A stretch of 64,000 nucleotides of DNA from Fonsecaea monophora (taxonomy: Eukaryota; Ascomycota; Eurotiomycetes; Chaetothyriales; Herpotrichiellaceae): the NCBI RefSeq assembly GCF_001642475.1, contig NW_019173997.1:1-64000 (forward strand), read 5' to 3'. The position numbers and the translations under genes are program-made. A model generated the notes under the pieces. That model searched no databases. It worked only from the letters and a program-made list of their open reading frames with translations, and had not been told where the DNA came from. Position 1 is the first letter of the stretch, and the number at the start of each line of letters is the position of its first letter. This document shows, piece after piece, positions 1 through 11,677 of this stretch.

Positions 1-1065
1 CCCGACCCCGACCCCCACACTGACTGTGACTCGAGAGGTGCTGCTGGCTCGGCGGGGAGGACCTCCTGGACGGGTAAGCCAGAGCTGGGCGACTACGTGT
101 CGGTCTATGGGTTGGTGCTGTGCTACATCGACGCCATCTTCCGTCGACCACCCGGGGAGGACGCCGCTCGAGCGGGAAAACCGGTATTGGTCCTCGGAGG
201 GTATTCGTACGGAGCAATGATCGCGTCTCATCTGCCCGGGGTGGACGTTGTGAGCGACCTGTTTCGCTCGCCGGCGCCAGACTCGGCCGAGAGCGAGATC
301 AGCCGTCGAGCTGTAGACCTGTCGCAGGACGCACAGGCTTATCTAGACATGCATTCCGGGTCGGCGACGCTGACGATACCGCGGGCCCGTGGTGGAGCAG
401 GGGAGCCGGCACCGAAGACAGGTCCCGGTGTGGTGATGATGATGGGAGGCTACGAGTCAGACACTGCCGGTCGACGAGTCAGTCGGGAAAACTCTAGGAG
501 AAGCGTCGACGGGGAGAGAATCAGACAGAGTGTGGACCGGATTCGTCGCAAGATGATCAGCCCGCACCAGCCCAGCAGCCCGGTTCCATCGGCGACAAAA
601 GCTCCAGCGGTGGAATCCGTCCCGATTCTGCCAGAGGTGGCGTATGTCCTCATATCCCCGATATTGTCGACGGCTGCAGGGTTCACGACGATGTTTTCAA
701 AGCTCAGATTTACTCGGAAGGCCCGCGAGATCACTCATTCCCCAACACCAGAGTTCTACGAGCTTACGGTGTACCCGTGTTGCTGCTGTTACGGCACACG
801 CGACGGGTTCACGTCTGCAGCCAAGTTGCAGCGGTGGACACAGGATCTACAATCACAGCCTGGTTCTCGAGTTGTCACGGTCAGCGCAGACACAGGCCAC
901 TTCTGGCATGAAGCAGAGGGGGTTGTCCGGCTTCGACACGGTCTTGCCGAGTTCCTGGACTCCTTGGGACAGAGTGCACCTCCAGACCGAACTGGAGCAA
1001 GGGATGTCGTTGTGAGGCATCTAGAAACTCCAGAAGAAACAACCAGCCACCTTGCAGCAGGATGA
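1..1065 (+). CDS. alpha/beta-hydrolase fold protein, 5' truncated by window edge
   Basis: The frame is open from base 1, so the start lies outside the window; 354 residues are visible, ending at TGA 1063-1065. A nucleophile elbow GYSYG (Ser at visible residue 69) follows a strand KPVLVLGG, as in alpha/beta hydrolases. The likely acid is Asp in YGTRDGFTS (about residue 268) and the likely base is His in DTGHFWHE (about residue 300), giving Ser-Asp-His in the usual order. A low-complexity Ser/Arg-rich insert lies between nucleophile and acid (about residues 95-200), longer than in minimal family members. The last 35 residues are polar. Fungal proteins of this layout are annotated only as alpha/beta hydrolases; the substrate cannot be told. 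The GTG at 97 opens a long frame but is not a start, because upstream codons are open and homologous in style (SWTGKPELGDYVS). Confidence 0.8.
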   Translation, partial: PDPDPHTDCDSRGAAGSAGRTSWTGKPELGDYVSVYGLVLCYIDAIFRRPPGEDAARAGKPVLVLGGYSYGAMIASHLPGVDVVSDLFRSPAPDSAESEISRRAVDLSQDAQAYLDMHSGSATLTIPRARGGAGEPAPKTGPGVVMMMGGYESDTAGRRVSRENSRRSVDGERIRQSVDRIRRKMISPHQPSSPVPSATKAPAVESVPILPEVAYVLISPILSTAAGFTTMFSKLRFTRKAREITHSPTPEFYELTVYPCCCCYGTRDGFTSAAKLQRWTQDLQSQPGSRVVTVSADTGHFWHEAEGVVRLRHGLAEFLDSLGQSAPPDRTGARDVVVRHLETPEETTSHLAAG

Positions 1066-2669
1066 AGAGAGCAACATGAATGCAGGACGGAATGTGGTTT
1101 AGTGTGATCCCGAAACGCCCAGTTGGACGTCTAAGAGGCATTCGAGAGAAGTCCCGATTCTCCAATAAGGAATGTCCTATTACAGGCCTTGGATGCTGGG
1201 AACTTCTTTATCTGATTGGCAAAGGGCAGACGGCAACAATTGGCGAGACGCATGTGCAATTCGAGTGTCGTACGATTTCGAGAGGTTGCTTAGGAGCACA
1301 TGCTCGTGTCCACCTTTTGCTTAGGGTGGATGTGCGGGTCGGTTGAAGCCGATCGTGCAGCAGAAGCCAGCCTCATGCCGTGCATTGAACGCGCACAAGG
1401 GATAAAGAGTACCACACCGCTGGTTGGGCATGGACGCTTGACAGAAAGGGAGATGGTGGCGGTGAAGGCTAGAATCCAGGGCCGAGATCAAGGGTCGAGA
1501 TGAGCAAGGGGGAGGCATGCACTGCATGTCAGGTTGCCAGCGCAGGGACTGCTGTGCTTGTCAGGAACCCGAAGCATCAAAGACAAAATCCGGGAATTTG
1601 CATGTGAAGGAGATCGTGCGCAGTGCCTTGCAACTGGGCCCAGTTGTGGTTGTGCTTCTTATTCGACGAGACTGACACGACTTGACAAGGGGGAATACAT
1701 CACGCGCTCAATTGTGAAAAAAGAAAACAGGACACCCTCATTCATGAGTCCATGACAGGAATGCCAATCATCTGGTGAGACCGTGGGGCGTCCGCAGCTG
1801 AAGGATGAGAGCGTGACCTGTTTTTCTCCAGGTTGTTGGACCTTTCCCCGGGAAGTTGGAGTGAATGATGATGAGTGCGGGAGACGTTGACGGAGGAATG
1901 GTTGATTGACTGTGTAATAATCGGTCGATAGGTGGCAATAATAGGTAGACACTGAGTTGGTACCTCTTCCAGCTCTTCCTAGCTGTGCAGCGGGCACGAG
2001 GTTCCTGGATACGAAACATCTGCGGGTTTCCCAAGGTTTCCATTTCCGTCGACTGTTGACTGCGCTTTGTCGATGTCATAGTTCGCCCCACCATCATCGC
2101 CAGCCACCATCTACTCTTGTCCGTGAACCCGTGGATAACTCAATCAGCTCGATGTACGAGGTACCGAGAAGTACCTGACGGATCTTATTGATGCCACGAA
2201 TCCGTTCTTTGTTTTTCTGCACCATCATGTCATTCGCTTTCTCCCAACGTTTTTGTGGGTGTCTGGCTTCCTTACAAGCACTCGGCTACCGACATTTCGG
2301 TCTTCTGCCGGCCTGAGTTGCGATTCGAGTCGTATCATCTGCCACCGTCTGGCATACGTTGGTTGGTTTGGTGATCTCTTACTCTCCCACGCTCTCCAGT
2401 ATATCTTGTTTTGGAGATCTTCAACGAGACCAGGTCACACGCTTCAACTTCAGCCGCCCCCCCCATATGGAAGTGGCCAACACCATACTTGATGACACAG
2501 CCCTTACTCTGATTCAACAGCAGGACCGACCATTCCGCCTTCCTGTCATCACCGTCGTTTGCTGTTAACTACTCACCTAGACTGCAGATTGTATTTCTAT
2601 TGCCTCCCTCACACCACCGTCCTAGATCACGCCTTTTGATGGTCAAATGGCCACGACCTCACCATCAAC
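1066..2669. other. intergenic, 1.6 kb, no gene supported
   Basis: 3' flank of the hydrolase and upstream region of the patatin gene. Only short overlapping frames without family features are present. The last 450 bases are pyrimidine-rich, as expected for a fungal promoter and 5' leader. An in-frame TGA at 2637-2639 closes the patatin frame upstream. Confidence 0.6.
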
Positions 2670-4697
2670 ATGGCCATCCTCTTATCCGTCGTCCCAGTGC
2701 ATACTCCGCTGTTCTGGTCATGTGTCGGCTTGTACGCCGACGCGGTCAAGCTGCTCTCCCCGAGCAAGAGACTGCAGAAACTGGCCGAAGAGATAGCCAG
2801 ATACAGCAGGAGACCCCCGGAGACACACGAACAAGCTTTGCTCAGACGTATGCACGATGCGGAGACTTTGGCCGAGTACGAGAACTGCACTATTGACTTG
2901 GACAACCTACAAGGGCACGAGGCATGGAAGAAAGAGAAGGAGTCCATTGAGCCTGGGTACAATCCCGATGTGATCGAGAGCCAAGTCATCCGATTGAAGA
3001 ACGCCGTGGTAGACCAGGACCTGAATGCCATGCAACATCTCCTCAGAACAGGGCTCAGTCGTGATTTGGGTGGCATGAATATGTCGCGACTCTATAAACA
3101 CTCATGGTTCGGCACCAAGTTCCTGATAGACGACTACATCAACACCGTTTTAGAGGCCATCGAGACCTTTACGGAAACCAGCATTCACAGCGATATCCCT
3201 ACAGCAGAAATCCGACACCACCAGCAATCATTAGAAGACGCATTGAAGTTCTTTGGGCGTTCAGCACTGACTCTATCGGGCGGAGCACTTCTGGGCATGA
3301 AGCATATCGGCGTTGTCAAGACACTCTGGGAGGCAGAGTTGTTACCGGAGATCATTTCAGGAGCCTCAGCAGGAAGCATCGTGGCCGGCATCGTGGGCAG
3401 CAGCAATGATGAACGCATGGCGGAAGTTCTTGACCATTTCCCGTTTTCAGACCTGGCTGTATTTGACCCTCCAGGCACTGGGAGGGTGGGGTGGCTCGCG
3501 CAAAGGATTCGTACTTTTCTGCGAACCGGCGCTTTCTTTGAAATGGACAACTTGAAGCGGGTCATGAAGTCGTGGCTGGGCGACATCACCTTTCGAGAAG
3601 CACGCTACAAGACCGGCCGGATCCTCAACATCTGCGTATCCAGTGCAGGGAACGCCGAGCCACGATTATTGAACTTCGTGACTGCCCCTGACGTGTTCAT
3701 CTGGTCTGCCGTTTGCGCATCTTGTGCTGTCCCTAATGTTTTCCCACGTGCCAACATCTATGAGAAAGACCCCATCACCAAGGAAGAAAAGCTGTGGATG
3801 CAAAATGCTCAGCAGACGTTTGTGGATGGGTCCCTGGACCACGATATTCCCATGAGGAAGTTATCGGAAATGTTCAACGTCAATTTCTTCATTGTCTCAC
3901 AAGTCAATCCGCATGTCAGGATTTTTCTGGATCAAGAGGAGGTGTTTCGCGGCAAACAACCCGCAGCACCCATGCCTTTTCGGAGTCCCCTTCAAGCAGC
4001 CAAGGAGCTGTTCAAAGAGGAAATCATACATCGCGCACAACAACTCTCAGACCTCGGTTTTCCTCAGGGATTGTACAGATGGGCTTCCCTTTTCAATCAA
4101 CAATACACTGGCGACATTAACGTCTTGCCAGAGATCAAACCAAGCGAGTACCTTAGTATGATGATGAACCCTACGCCGGAGTTCATGGTGGAAGCGACGG
4201 TTGCAGGGGAACGAGCGACGTGGCCGCGCATGTGCCGCATCAAGAACTGTGTCGCGATCGAGCTGGCTCTGATCCAGGCCATTCACACTCTGCGGGACAG
4301 AGTTAATTTTGGACCCGAGGCTAGAGCGGCTCGCGAGCACAAACGATCCAGCAGCAAGGGCCGACCAGGTCGTGGTCGCTCAGCTCGTCCCTCGTTCTTG
4401 AGGAGGCGCAGTCTGAGCATCGAGTCCCCAATGACGAGCGACAACGCATTGACACTGCCGCCGCCGTTGAAAGTCCGTCGTAACGTGAGCCTGGGGAACA
4501 TCTCAGTAAGACCGACCTTCTCCATCACGACGCCACGAACGACGCCGTACCTGTCACCGCAGGTCGGCGTCGATCAGGATCTTTTGGGGGAAGGGTTGAT
4601 TATGACTCGCACGTACTCCAACACACTTGACGGCTCCGGTACAGATGGTCATATTGTGGAAATGTCAAACATTAGCAGGCGAAGAGGGCCCCTGTAG
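2670..4697 (+). CDS. patatin-like phospholipase / triacylglycerol lipase (Tgl3/4/5 type)
   Basis: Intronless frame of 675 codons from ATG 2670, the first Met after an in-frame stop at 2637. The N-terminal third carries a DUF3336-type region (LLRTGLSRDLGG, then YKHSWFGTKFLIDDYI), which precedes the patatin domain in yeast Tgl3/Tgl4/Tgl5 and plant SDP1. The patatin domain follows: oxyanion loop LSGGALLG (about residue 203), lipase box GASAGS with the catalytic Ser at 233, and the dyad Asp in VDGS at 386 (DGS where many relatives have DGG). Such enzymes hydrolyse triacylglycerol, phospholipid or steryl ester on lipid droplets or ER-derived membranes. The C-terminal 140 residues are Ser/Arg/Pro-rich (RRRSLSIES, RRNVSLGN) and look like a phosphorylated tail. 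Substrate preference is not readable; the lipase family call is firm. Confidence 0.9.
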   Translation: MAILLSVVPVHTPLFWSCVGLYADAVKLLSPSKRLQKLAEEIARYSRRPPETHEQALLRRMHDAETLAEYENCTIDLDNLQGHEAWKKEKESIEPGYNPDVIESQVIRLKNAVVDQDLNAMQHLLRTGLSRDLGGMNMSRLYKHSWFGTKFLIDDYINTVLEAIETFTETSIHSDIPTAEIRHHQQSLEDALKFFGRSALTLSGGALLGMKHIGVVKTLWEAELLPEIISGASAGSIVAGIVGSSNDERMAEVLDHFPFSDLAVFDPPGTGRVGWLAQRIRTFLRTGAFFEMDNLKRVMKSWLGDITFREARYKTGRILNICVSSAGNAEPRLLNFVTAPDVFIWSAVCASCAVPNVFPRANIYEKDPITKEEKLWMQNAQQTFVDGSLDHDIPMRKLSEMFNVNFFIVSQVNPHVRIFLDQEEVFRGKQPAAPMPFRSPLQAAKELFKEEIIHRAQQLSDLGFPQGLYRWASLFNQQYTGDINVLPEIKPSEYLSMMMNPTPEFMVEATVAGERATWPRMCRIKNCVAIELALIQAIHTLRDRVNFGPEARAAREHKRSSSKGRPGRGRSARPSFLRRRSLSIESPMTSDNALTLPPPLKVRRNVSLGNISVRPTFSITTPRTTPYLSPQVGVDQDLLGEGLIMTRTYSNTLDGSGTDGHIVEMSNISRRRGPL

Positions 4698-5159
4698 AAC
4701 AGACGTTGCACATGAGCATGGCGTCAATCAGCGATGCATTAGTTCATCTCGATACCCCTTTTTTGTTTGCACTGCGCGAGACCTGTAGCATTAGACAGAG
4801 AAAGCATAGCAAAGGAAATTCAACGAGTGAAACCCCAGATCTGAAGGCTGAATTAGAGGTGTGTAACAATTGTGCAGTAGGCGTTGATGGGTGGTGGACA
4901 TTGCTGGGAGTCTGCGGAGGTTTCTACCAGGGAAAGGTTCCTAAGAGTTGTTGGAAGGGTGGAAGGTGGCATTGGCATGCGGCCAGTCGCGCGCCGCAGT
5001 CGAGAGAAATCCTGACCTCCCTCTTCCATACCCGCTGGCACTGCACACATCCTGCGCCAGCGACAAACGACGAGTCCACCCCTGGACAAGTGATTAATTG
5101 ATGGCCAAATCCACGCGCTGTTACACAGCTTCACGCCAGAAGCAATATTGGGGGCAGTC
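4698..5159. other. intergenic, 462 bp
   Basis: Spacer between the patatin stop and the mRNA triphosphatase start. No open frame with family features; nothing structured seen. Presumed to hold the patatin terminator and the downstream promoter. Confidence 0.5.
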
Positions 5160-7607
5160 ATGGACCTGAAGTCGATGCTAAACGACTCCTCGACACAGCG
5201 ACACCAACACCACCATCAACCTCAACCGCACCCTCCGCCGCGACTTCACACCCAACAATCGTCCTATGAACACAGCCCCTCGTACGAGTCTCATCCTCCC
5301 CTCGAGCGCCCTCCATTGCCCTCGTCGTCCTCGTCGTATCAGCAACCGCCGCCGCCACTCCCGTCAAATGAATACCGCACCTCTGCAAACGGCTCCTATT
5401 TTGCTGTGCAGTCACCACAACAACAAAATTCGGCCTCCGCGTCAGGCTCGACGCCCGGCGCAACCGGGCAATCCTTCTATGCGCAGAGTCCAGGACCGCA
5501 TGGACAGATACACACTCCGCGTGAAGGGATTCCACCTTCGCATCCGTATCAGTCTCCCTTTGTTCCTTCACCGTCTCCGTCTGCGCCTTACCCACCAACT
5601 CCAGGAGCCGCCCACCACTACCAGAGCGCAACGCCTTCCTCTGCCACCACATATCATCATTCGAGCGCACACCCTTCCCTGAGCGCCCAGTCTCCTACGC
5701 CTAGAGAAGACTACATTTCCGCAAACGGCCTTGCACATGCCCAGCAGAGGCACGTTTCACCTCAGGCTCAGTTTCACCCACCTCCAGTAACTCCCCTCGG
5801 TCCGCCCGTTGCCTATCCTCGACCATCACCTCATCCTCATCGCCCGACGTCCCATGGCCACGAAAGCGTGAGAAGATCATCTGTTGGCTCCGTTGGTTCA
5901 GTGCAGAGCAGGGAATATAATCAGCCGCCCTACCCGCAAGCGGAACATTCCAGGAGCGCCAGTGGGAGCGTACAAAGGACTTATTCTGGGGACTTGCGTG
6001 AACGCGAACGGAGCATCGAAAGCGTCAGCCCCAAGACGATTCCCAAGCCTCCTCCAAGTCGGCAGCAGAGTGTTGGGCGATACCAGGAGCCCATGTCCGA
6101 TCCTCAGTCTAACGCTCAGCCTAATCGGGCCCCCAACATCAACTCCAACTCAAATGCTCAACTTCACACCACACCAGATCGCAATATCGAAAACCAGAGT
6201 CATGAGACGACGCCAAAATCCTTTTCCGCTTCAATTGAGCCCAAATCTGGAGCGTCGTATCCGGATACCCGCCCGAGCCCTGGACCCGGTGCTCCCAACC
6301 AATATAATTCAACACCCCAACTGACCAACTCATACCTACCCGCACAACAGAGTCCTTCAGCAAATGCTCAGCCTCAGCCGTCCTTGAAACGATCTGCAAG
6401 TTATTTGTCCGATGTTGCAGCGACGCCGTTGCCCCCTAAAAAGAGACCCCGGCGTGATGAGATCCCTATATGGGCGCAGAGCGCTCGTCGTAATTTGCCT
6501 TTGAGGTTCGGGGAGCCAGTAAACTGGAGTCCATCACGGCAGGCTGGCACACCCAAGACCCCTGGGTCGCCCAGGAATGATATGCCTACAAAGAAGGAAT
6601 CTGTGGGGTCGCAGGCTGTCAATGGGCAAGTACAAAATCACACTGCGACACCACCAGGGGGACCTCGATGGGAGCCCTCAATCACTGGCGATGCACCATA
6701 CGATGATCTTACCAGACATGTCTGTGATTGGATCTATTTCGTTATCGGCAACGCTGAACCCCCTGCTGGCGGGGCGGTGTTTGAGATCGAAGCCAAGGTC
6801 GGCATGATTTTCGACGAGCAGGCGAGCTATCGGTTGAATCTACCTGTGGAAACGGAGACTGTGTTCAACAAAGACAAATTTCGGAGCAAGACGAGCTTTA
6901 AGAGTTCCATGGATATGGTATGTATTTTTTAAGATGCTGTTTCTCCTGCAATGTTCTGTGGCTAATGGTGAATCAAGGCTCAGCACAAAGCTATGAACAA
7001 GTTTCTGAACGACCTCGTCTGGGAGTCCTACCGCGCATCTCAGGCCTCCGGAGAACCACCAAGAGTTGATTACAGCCACCCGCATGAGTACGACGAATTC
7101 TACGAGCTGACAGAAGTGGGTCGGAGAAATCTGCCACCGTCCATGGTGACATGGCTTAATCCTCGACATACCCCTCGAGTGCGGAGAACGATTGACGAGA
7201 AAACGAACACGGTCAAGGCACAGATCATCAAGTCCCGGATTGCAGACCTGGAAGTCTACAATCCTCGGGCTGATTTCGACTATCGAATCTCGATCTCAAT
7301 CGAAAGTCCGTGGGAGGGAGATCCAAATTGGCTGACCGAGATGACCGAAGGAGGCCGCGATAGAAAGAAGGACCGGATGAGCTATAGGCACTTGGCATAC
7401 CAGATTGACTTGACCCAAGTGAGTTATCCCAACACGCCCGTGAAAGAGCACGAGTTGGAGGTCGAGATCAGCACGGAGCAGATTCGGATCGAGATTGCGA
7501 GCCTCAAAGCCGATCAACCCAACAAGTATGAAAAGCTCGTCAGAGGTTTCGTGGATAATGTCAGGATATTATGCCGGGAAGGGACACTGCAAAGACAGAC
7601 CAAGTGA
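5160..7607 (+). CDS. CET1: mRNA-capping enzyme subunit beta (polynucleotide 5'-triphosphatase, Cet1 type)
   Basis: Two exons, 5160-6917 and 6978-7607, with a GTATGT donor after a complete codon. The acceptor is the AAG ending at 6977, giving SSMDM/AQHKAMNKFLN; a CAG six bases later is also in frame and would drop two residues. About 795 residues. The first 450 residues are disordered, rich in Pro, Ser, Gln and His. The C-terminal third is the metal-dependent RNA triphosphatase tunnel (CYTH-like): DDLTRHVCDWIYFVI, then motif VFEIEAKVG with the paired Glu at about residues 542 and 544, and the last acidic strand HELEVEIS near residue 742. These Glu clusters bind the metal in the Cet1 family. 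The enzyme removes the gamma phosphate of nascent pre-mRNA before guanylylation. ATG 5160 is the first Met of the frame; a longer frame begins at TTG 5148 and is not used. Confidence 0.92.
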
Positions 7608-8153
7608 GGATGGGATGTGATTGGAATTGGTCAAGCTGGAAGTAAGCTCTGGGAGGTTTTGGAGAGACATGAGAAATATGTTTCACTTTCTCCTTTCGAT
7701 ACCCTTGTAATACTATAGAACACCGTCCTAGTTGCTATGTTACGATGAAAGTGTTGACACTGGGGATTGGGACTGGAAGGAGACGAGGCTACGGGTATGA
7801 CACGGCACGTGATCTTGACGTGACTAAGCAGCCATAACTCCAGGCTGCAGAAGGTGATGCAAACTGCGAAGCCATCGAGCCATCGCCTGCAGACACGTCA
7901 ATTGCATCTGCGCGAATCCTTTCTCTTTCGCTTTCCTCTCGCTCGACATCCACCCATCCCTCCTCTGATTTCTCTTTATCTCCTGCTCCTGTACACTAGA
8001 CTTTCTTCTCCCTGACCATCTTCACTCCTTCGATTCCCGAACTCCTCCCTCTTAGTTGTGTTGCGCCTTGTCCCCCTTCCGTTGCACTGATCAACACTTC
8101 TCCGAGCATCACATCCTGCTCTGCCCGCGCTACGCAACAGCCCTTCAACAACC
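7608..8153. promoter_or_regulatory. intergenic, 546 bp, RPN2 upstream region
   Basis: The right half (about 7920-8150) is strongly pyrimidine-rich with CTTTCTC and CCTCTC runs directly before the RPN2 ATG, typical of a fungal core promoter and 5' leader. No proteasome-element (GGTGGCAAA-type) motif was recognised by eye. The left half holds the 3' end of the capping gene. Confidence 0.4.
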
Positions 8154-11100
8154 ATGGTTGGGTTGGTGTCTGCTGCCGGTCTCGTCGGCTTCTTGTCAGA
8201 ACCCGATCCGGAGCTCAGAAGCTTTGCTCTGAAGCAGCTCGACAGCCAGGTTGACTTGCTATGGACTGAGCTTGCCGATTCCGTGGGACAGATGTATGTG
8301 CCTTCCACTGTTGTTCACCAGCTTGGTAGCGATACTAATACTGCCGCAACAGTGAAGCGCTTTATGAAGATGATTCCTTTCCGGAGCGCGAGCTCGCCGC
8401 CATCGTCGCATCCAAAGTGTATTACCACCTTCAAGAATATAATGAGTCCATGGCCTTTGCCCTCGGTGCCGGAAAGTACTTCAGACTGGACGACCCTGGC
8501 GAGTTTGAAGACACCATAATCTCCAAATGTGTAGATACATTCATTGCCCTGTCCGCCAGCCGGGATCCGACGCTGGCTGCCGCCAATAGTGCCAGCCAAC
8601 CCCAACTTGACACAGCATTTAGTCAAGGAGGAGATGGCGCCGCCAGCATGTCTGCCAGCCTAACATCCCCCGTCACGCCGTTTTCGCAGTCTGTTCTCCC
8701 GTCAAAGTCCCTTCTGTCCAGGCAGAACACCGTAACCTTCGATCCTACCCAGGCCGGCGTCGAGCTCGGCGAGGTTGGGTCGCCCGAGCGAATCATTCAA
8801 GAGCGCGGTCTTCAGAAAGCCCTTACGCGAGTCATAGAGTCTCTATTCGAGAAATGCTTTCGAGAAAAGAGATATCGTCAAGTCGTGGGAATTGCTTTGG
8901 AGGGACGCAATCTCGACATTCTACGTCGCGTGATCAAACGAGCGGCAGAAGATGAGCGAAAAGAAAACGGCGACGCCACAAAGAAGGGCGAAGAGCTGAT
9001 GGAATATGTGTTGGATATCTGTATGAGCGTGGTACAAGAGCGAGGTCTGCGAAATGAGATCCTCAAGGTCATCTTGGAACTGCTCAACGAAATCCCCTCC
9101 CCTGACTACTTTGCCATCGCGAAATGTGTGGTTTATCTCGACCAGCATTCTATGGCTTCCAACATCTTGAGACAATTGATCGAAAAGGGGGACGCCCGCT
9201 CACTGGCTGTGGCATACCAGATCTCCTTTGATCTCTACGACAATAGCACACAAGAGTTCCTCCGAAAGGTTCGGGAAGAGCTTGCCGATATGTTACCGCA
9301 GGAAGATCCAAAGCCTGAAGACGGTGACAAGATGGAAACCGATACCCAGGCCAAGACGGAAGAGCAACTACACCAAGAACTGCAGAGTTCCGCAGGTGCC
9401 CCGGCGCCCTCTGAAAAACCCAAGCTGTCGAACCCTGAGCAGCGGGATGCAGTCGAGAAGATTAGAGATATCTTGGATGGCCTCACGTCAATACATCTGA
9501 ACGTCGAGTTCCTGCACAAGTCGAATCGGGTTGATTTATCGATTTTGAACAAGGTCAAAGACAGTCTGGAAGCGCGCTACTCTATATATCACACCGCCGT
9601 CACTCTGTGCGCTGGGCTGATGCATGCCAAAACTGCAACCGATACCTTCTTCCGCAACAACTTGGAGTGGCTGGGCAAGGCTACCAATTGGTCGAAGTTT
9701 ACTGCCACCGCAGTCTTTGGTGTCATCCACCAGGGCAATATCAAGCAAGCCCATCGTTTGCTAAGCCCGTACCTCCCTAAGCCGAGTGGGTCCGCCACTT
9801 CTCACGATTCTCCATACAGCCAAGGTGGCTCGTTGTACGCTTATGGATTATTATGTGCCAATCACAAAGGACAGGCTGTCGACTTTATCCGGGAGAAGTT
9901 CAAGGAAGCCACCGAGGAGGTTGTGCAGCATGGAGGTGCCCTTGGCCTCGGCGTTGCAGCAATGGCCTCGGGCGATGAGACGATATTCGAAGACCTGAGA
10001 AATGTGCTTTGGTCTGATTCTGCCATCAATGGCGAGGCTGTGGGTCTGGCAATGGGCCTCGTCATGCTCGGCTCGGGCAACACCAAAGTCTTGTCAGACA
10101 TGATCCAACATGCCCACGACACTCAACACGAGAAAATCGTCCGAGGTCTCGCAGTCGGTATGGCCTTGATCATGTACGGCCGACAAGAAGGCGCGGATGA
10201 GCTCATCCAAGGTCTTCTCAACGACACCGATCCTACAATGAGGTATGGTGGCATCTTGACGATTGCCATGGCTTACGTCGGCACTGGCAGCAACAAGGCC
10301 GTTCGAAAGCTGCTCCATGTAGCCGTCAGTGATGTCAGTGATGACGTTCGCCGAATTGCCGTCCTCAGCTTGGGATTCATCCTGTTCCGAAAACATACCA
10401 GTGTTCCTCGAATGGTGGAGCTGCTTGCCGAGTCCTACAATCCACACGTCCGATATGGTGCCGCCATGGCACTGGGTATCTCTTGTGCGGGCACGGGTCT
10501 TGCTGAAGCTATTGACTTGCTCGAGCCCATGCTGAAGGATCCCACCGACTTTGTACGCCAGGGAGCTCTCATCGCCCTTGCCATGGTGTTGATACAGCAG
10601 AACGACGCACTGAATCCTAAGGTTGGCAGCATTCGCAAAGCGATGCTCAAGATTATTAGCGACCGGCACGAGGATGCAATGTGCAAATTTGGCTGCGCTA
10701 TCGCCATGGGCATTCTTGACGCTGGTGGGCGAAACTGTACGATCAGCCTGCAAACCCAGACTGGCAACTTGAACATGGTGGGAATTGTTGGTGCTGTAGT
10801 ATTCACACAATACTGGTACTGGTTCCCATTGACACATTTCTTCTCGTTGTCATTGACACCGACCGCTGTGATCGGCGTGGACCAGAAGCTTGAAGCTCCA
10901 GTATTCAAATTTCACTGCAACACCAGACCTAGTCTCTTCGACTATCCCCCAGAGCAACAAGCAAAAACTGACGAAGCCCCTGAGAAAGTCAAGACGGCTG
11001 TACTGAGTACCACGGCGCAAGCAAAGAGACGAGCGGCAAGGAAGGAGCGACAGCAACGAAGAGACAGTATGGACGTCGATACCGTGACGCCTGTGACACC

Positions 11101-11677
11101 CAAGATTGAGAAAGGGGACAAGATGGATACTGATGAGGTCGGTGGGACTTCTGCAGTCAAGGATGATGCTGAAGGCAAGGAAAAGGAGAAGTCCAAGGAG
11201 GACGGGGAGAAAAAGGAGGGCGAGACTCATGGAGAGGGGAAGAAAAGAGCAGAGAAAGAGAAGATTGGCTATGATATCAGCAACATGTCGCGGGTGTTGC
11301 CTGCACAGCTGAAATATCTGACATTCCCGGATCAGCGATATCAGCCTGTCAAACGGCCCACAGGTGGTGTGATGGTTGTGCTCGATACTGAGCCGGAGAA
11401 GGAGAGGGAAATCATCCCCTTGTTGGTCAGCAAAACTGAGGCTCCCGCAAGGGCACCGACGGGAGGGCAATCCCTAGGCGAAGGAGCTCAGCTTCCCCAG
11501 ACACCCGTTGGCCAGAGGACAGGACAGGATACAGCCGCGGGTGTGGGCGCTGGAGCAGCGGCAGCGGCAGGTGTTTTGACAGCCATCGACGAGGATGAAG
11601 AGGGAGTGGAAGATGCGCCTCTGCCCAGGGAGTTTGATTATGAGACTGAAGGAGAGCAAGAAGAAGGAGAGCAATAG
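8154..11677 (+). CDS. RPN2: 26S proteasome regulatory subunit RPN2 (PSMD1)
   Basis: Exon 1 8154-8293, intron 8294-8352 (GTATGT..ACAG), exon 2 8353-11677; the join restores SVGQ-IEALYEDDSFPE. About 1154 residues, usual for fungal Rpn2. The N-terminal helical rod runs to about residue 570. It is followed by proteasome/cyclosome repeats, seen as recurring small-residue helices such as GGALGLGVAAMASGDE, VGLAMGLVMLGSGN, GAAMALGISCAGTG and GALIALAMVLI (about residues 575-790). A C-terminal KEKE region (about 960-1020, runs of Lys and Glu) and a conserved tail LKYLTFPDQRYQPVKRP follow. Rpn2 is the base subunit that scaffolds the lid and, in yeast, docks Rpn13. Nothing is missing and the coding sequence is otherwise uninterrupted. 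Confidence 0.97.

Noticed and set aside
5148..5159. Upstream start for the mRNA triphosphatase
   Set aside because: The codon at 5148 is TTG; the first ATG is 5160 and gives a sensible N-terminus (MDLKSMLNDSS).
5158..5670. 170-codon minus-strand frame over the 5' part of the capping gene
   Set aside because: Antisense to a low-complexity Pro/Ser/Gln region; its composition is the complement of that repeat and has no domain.
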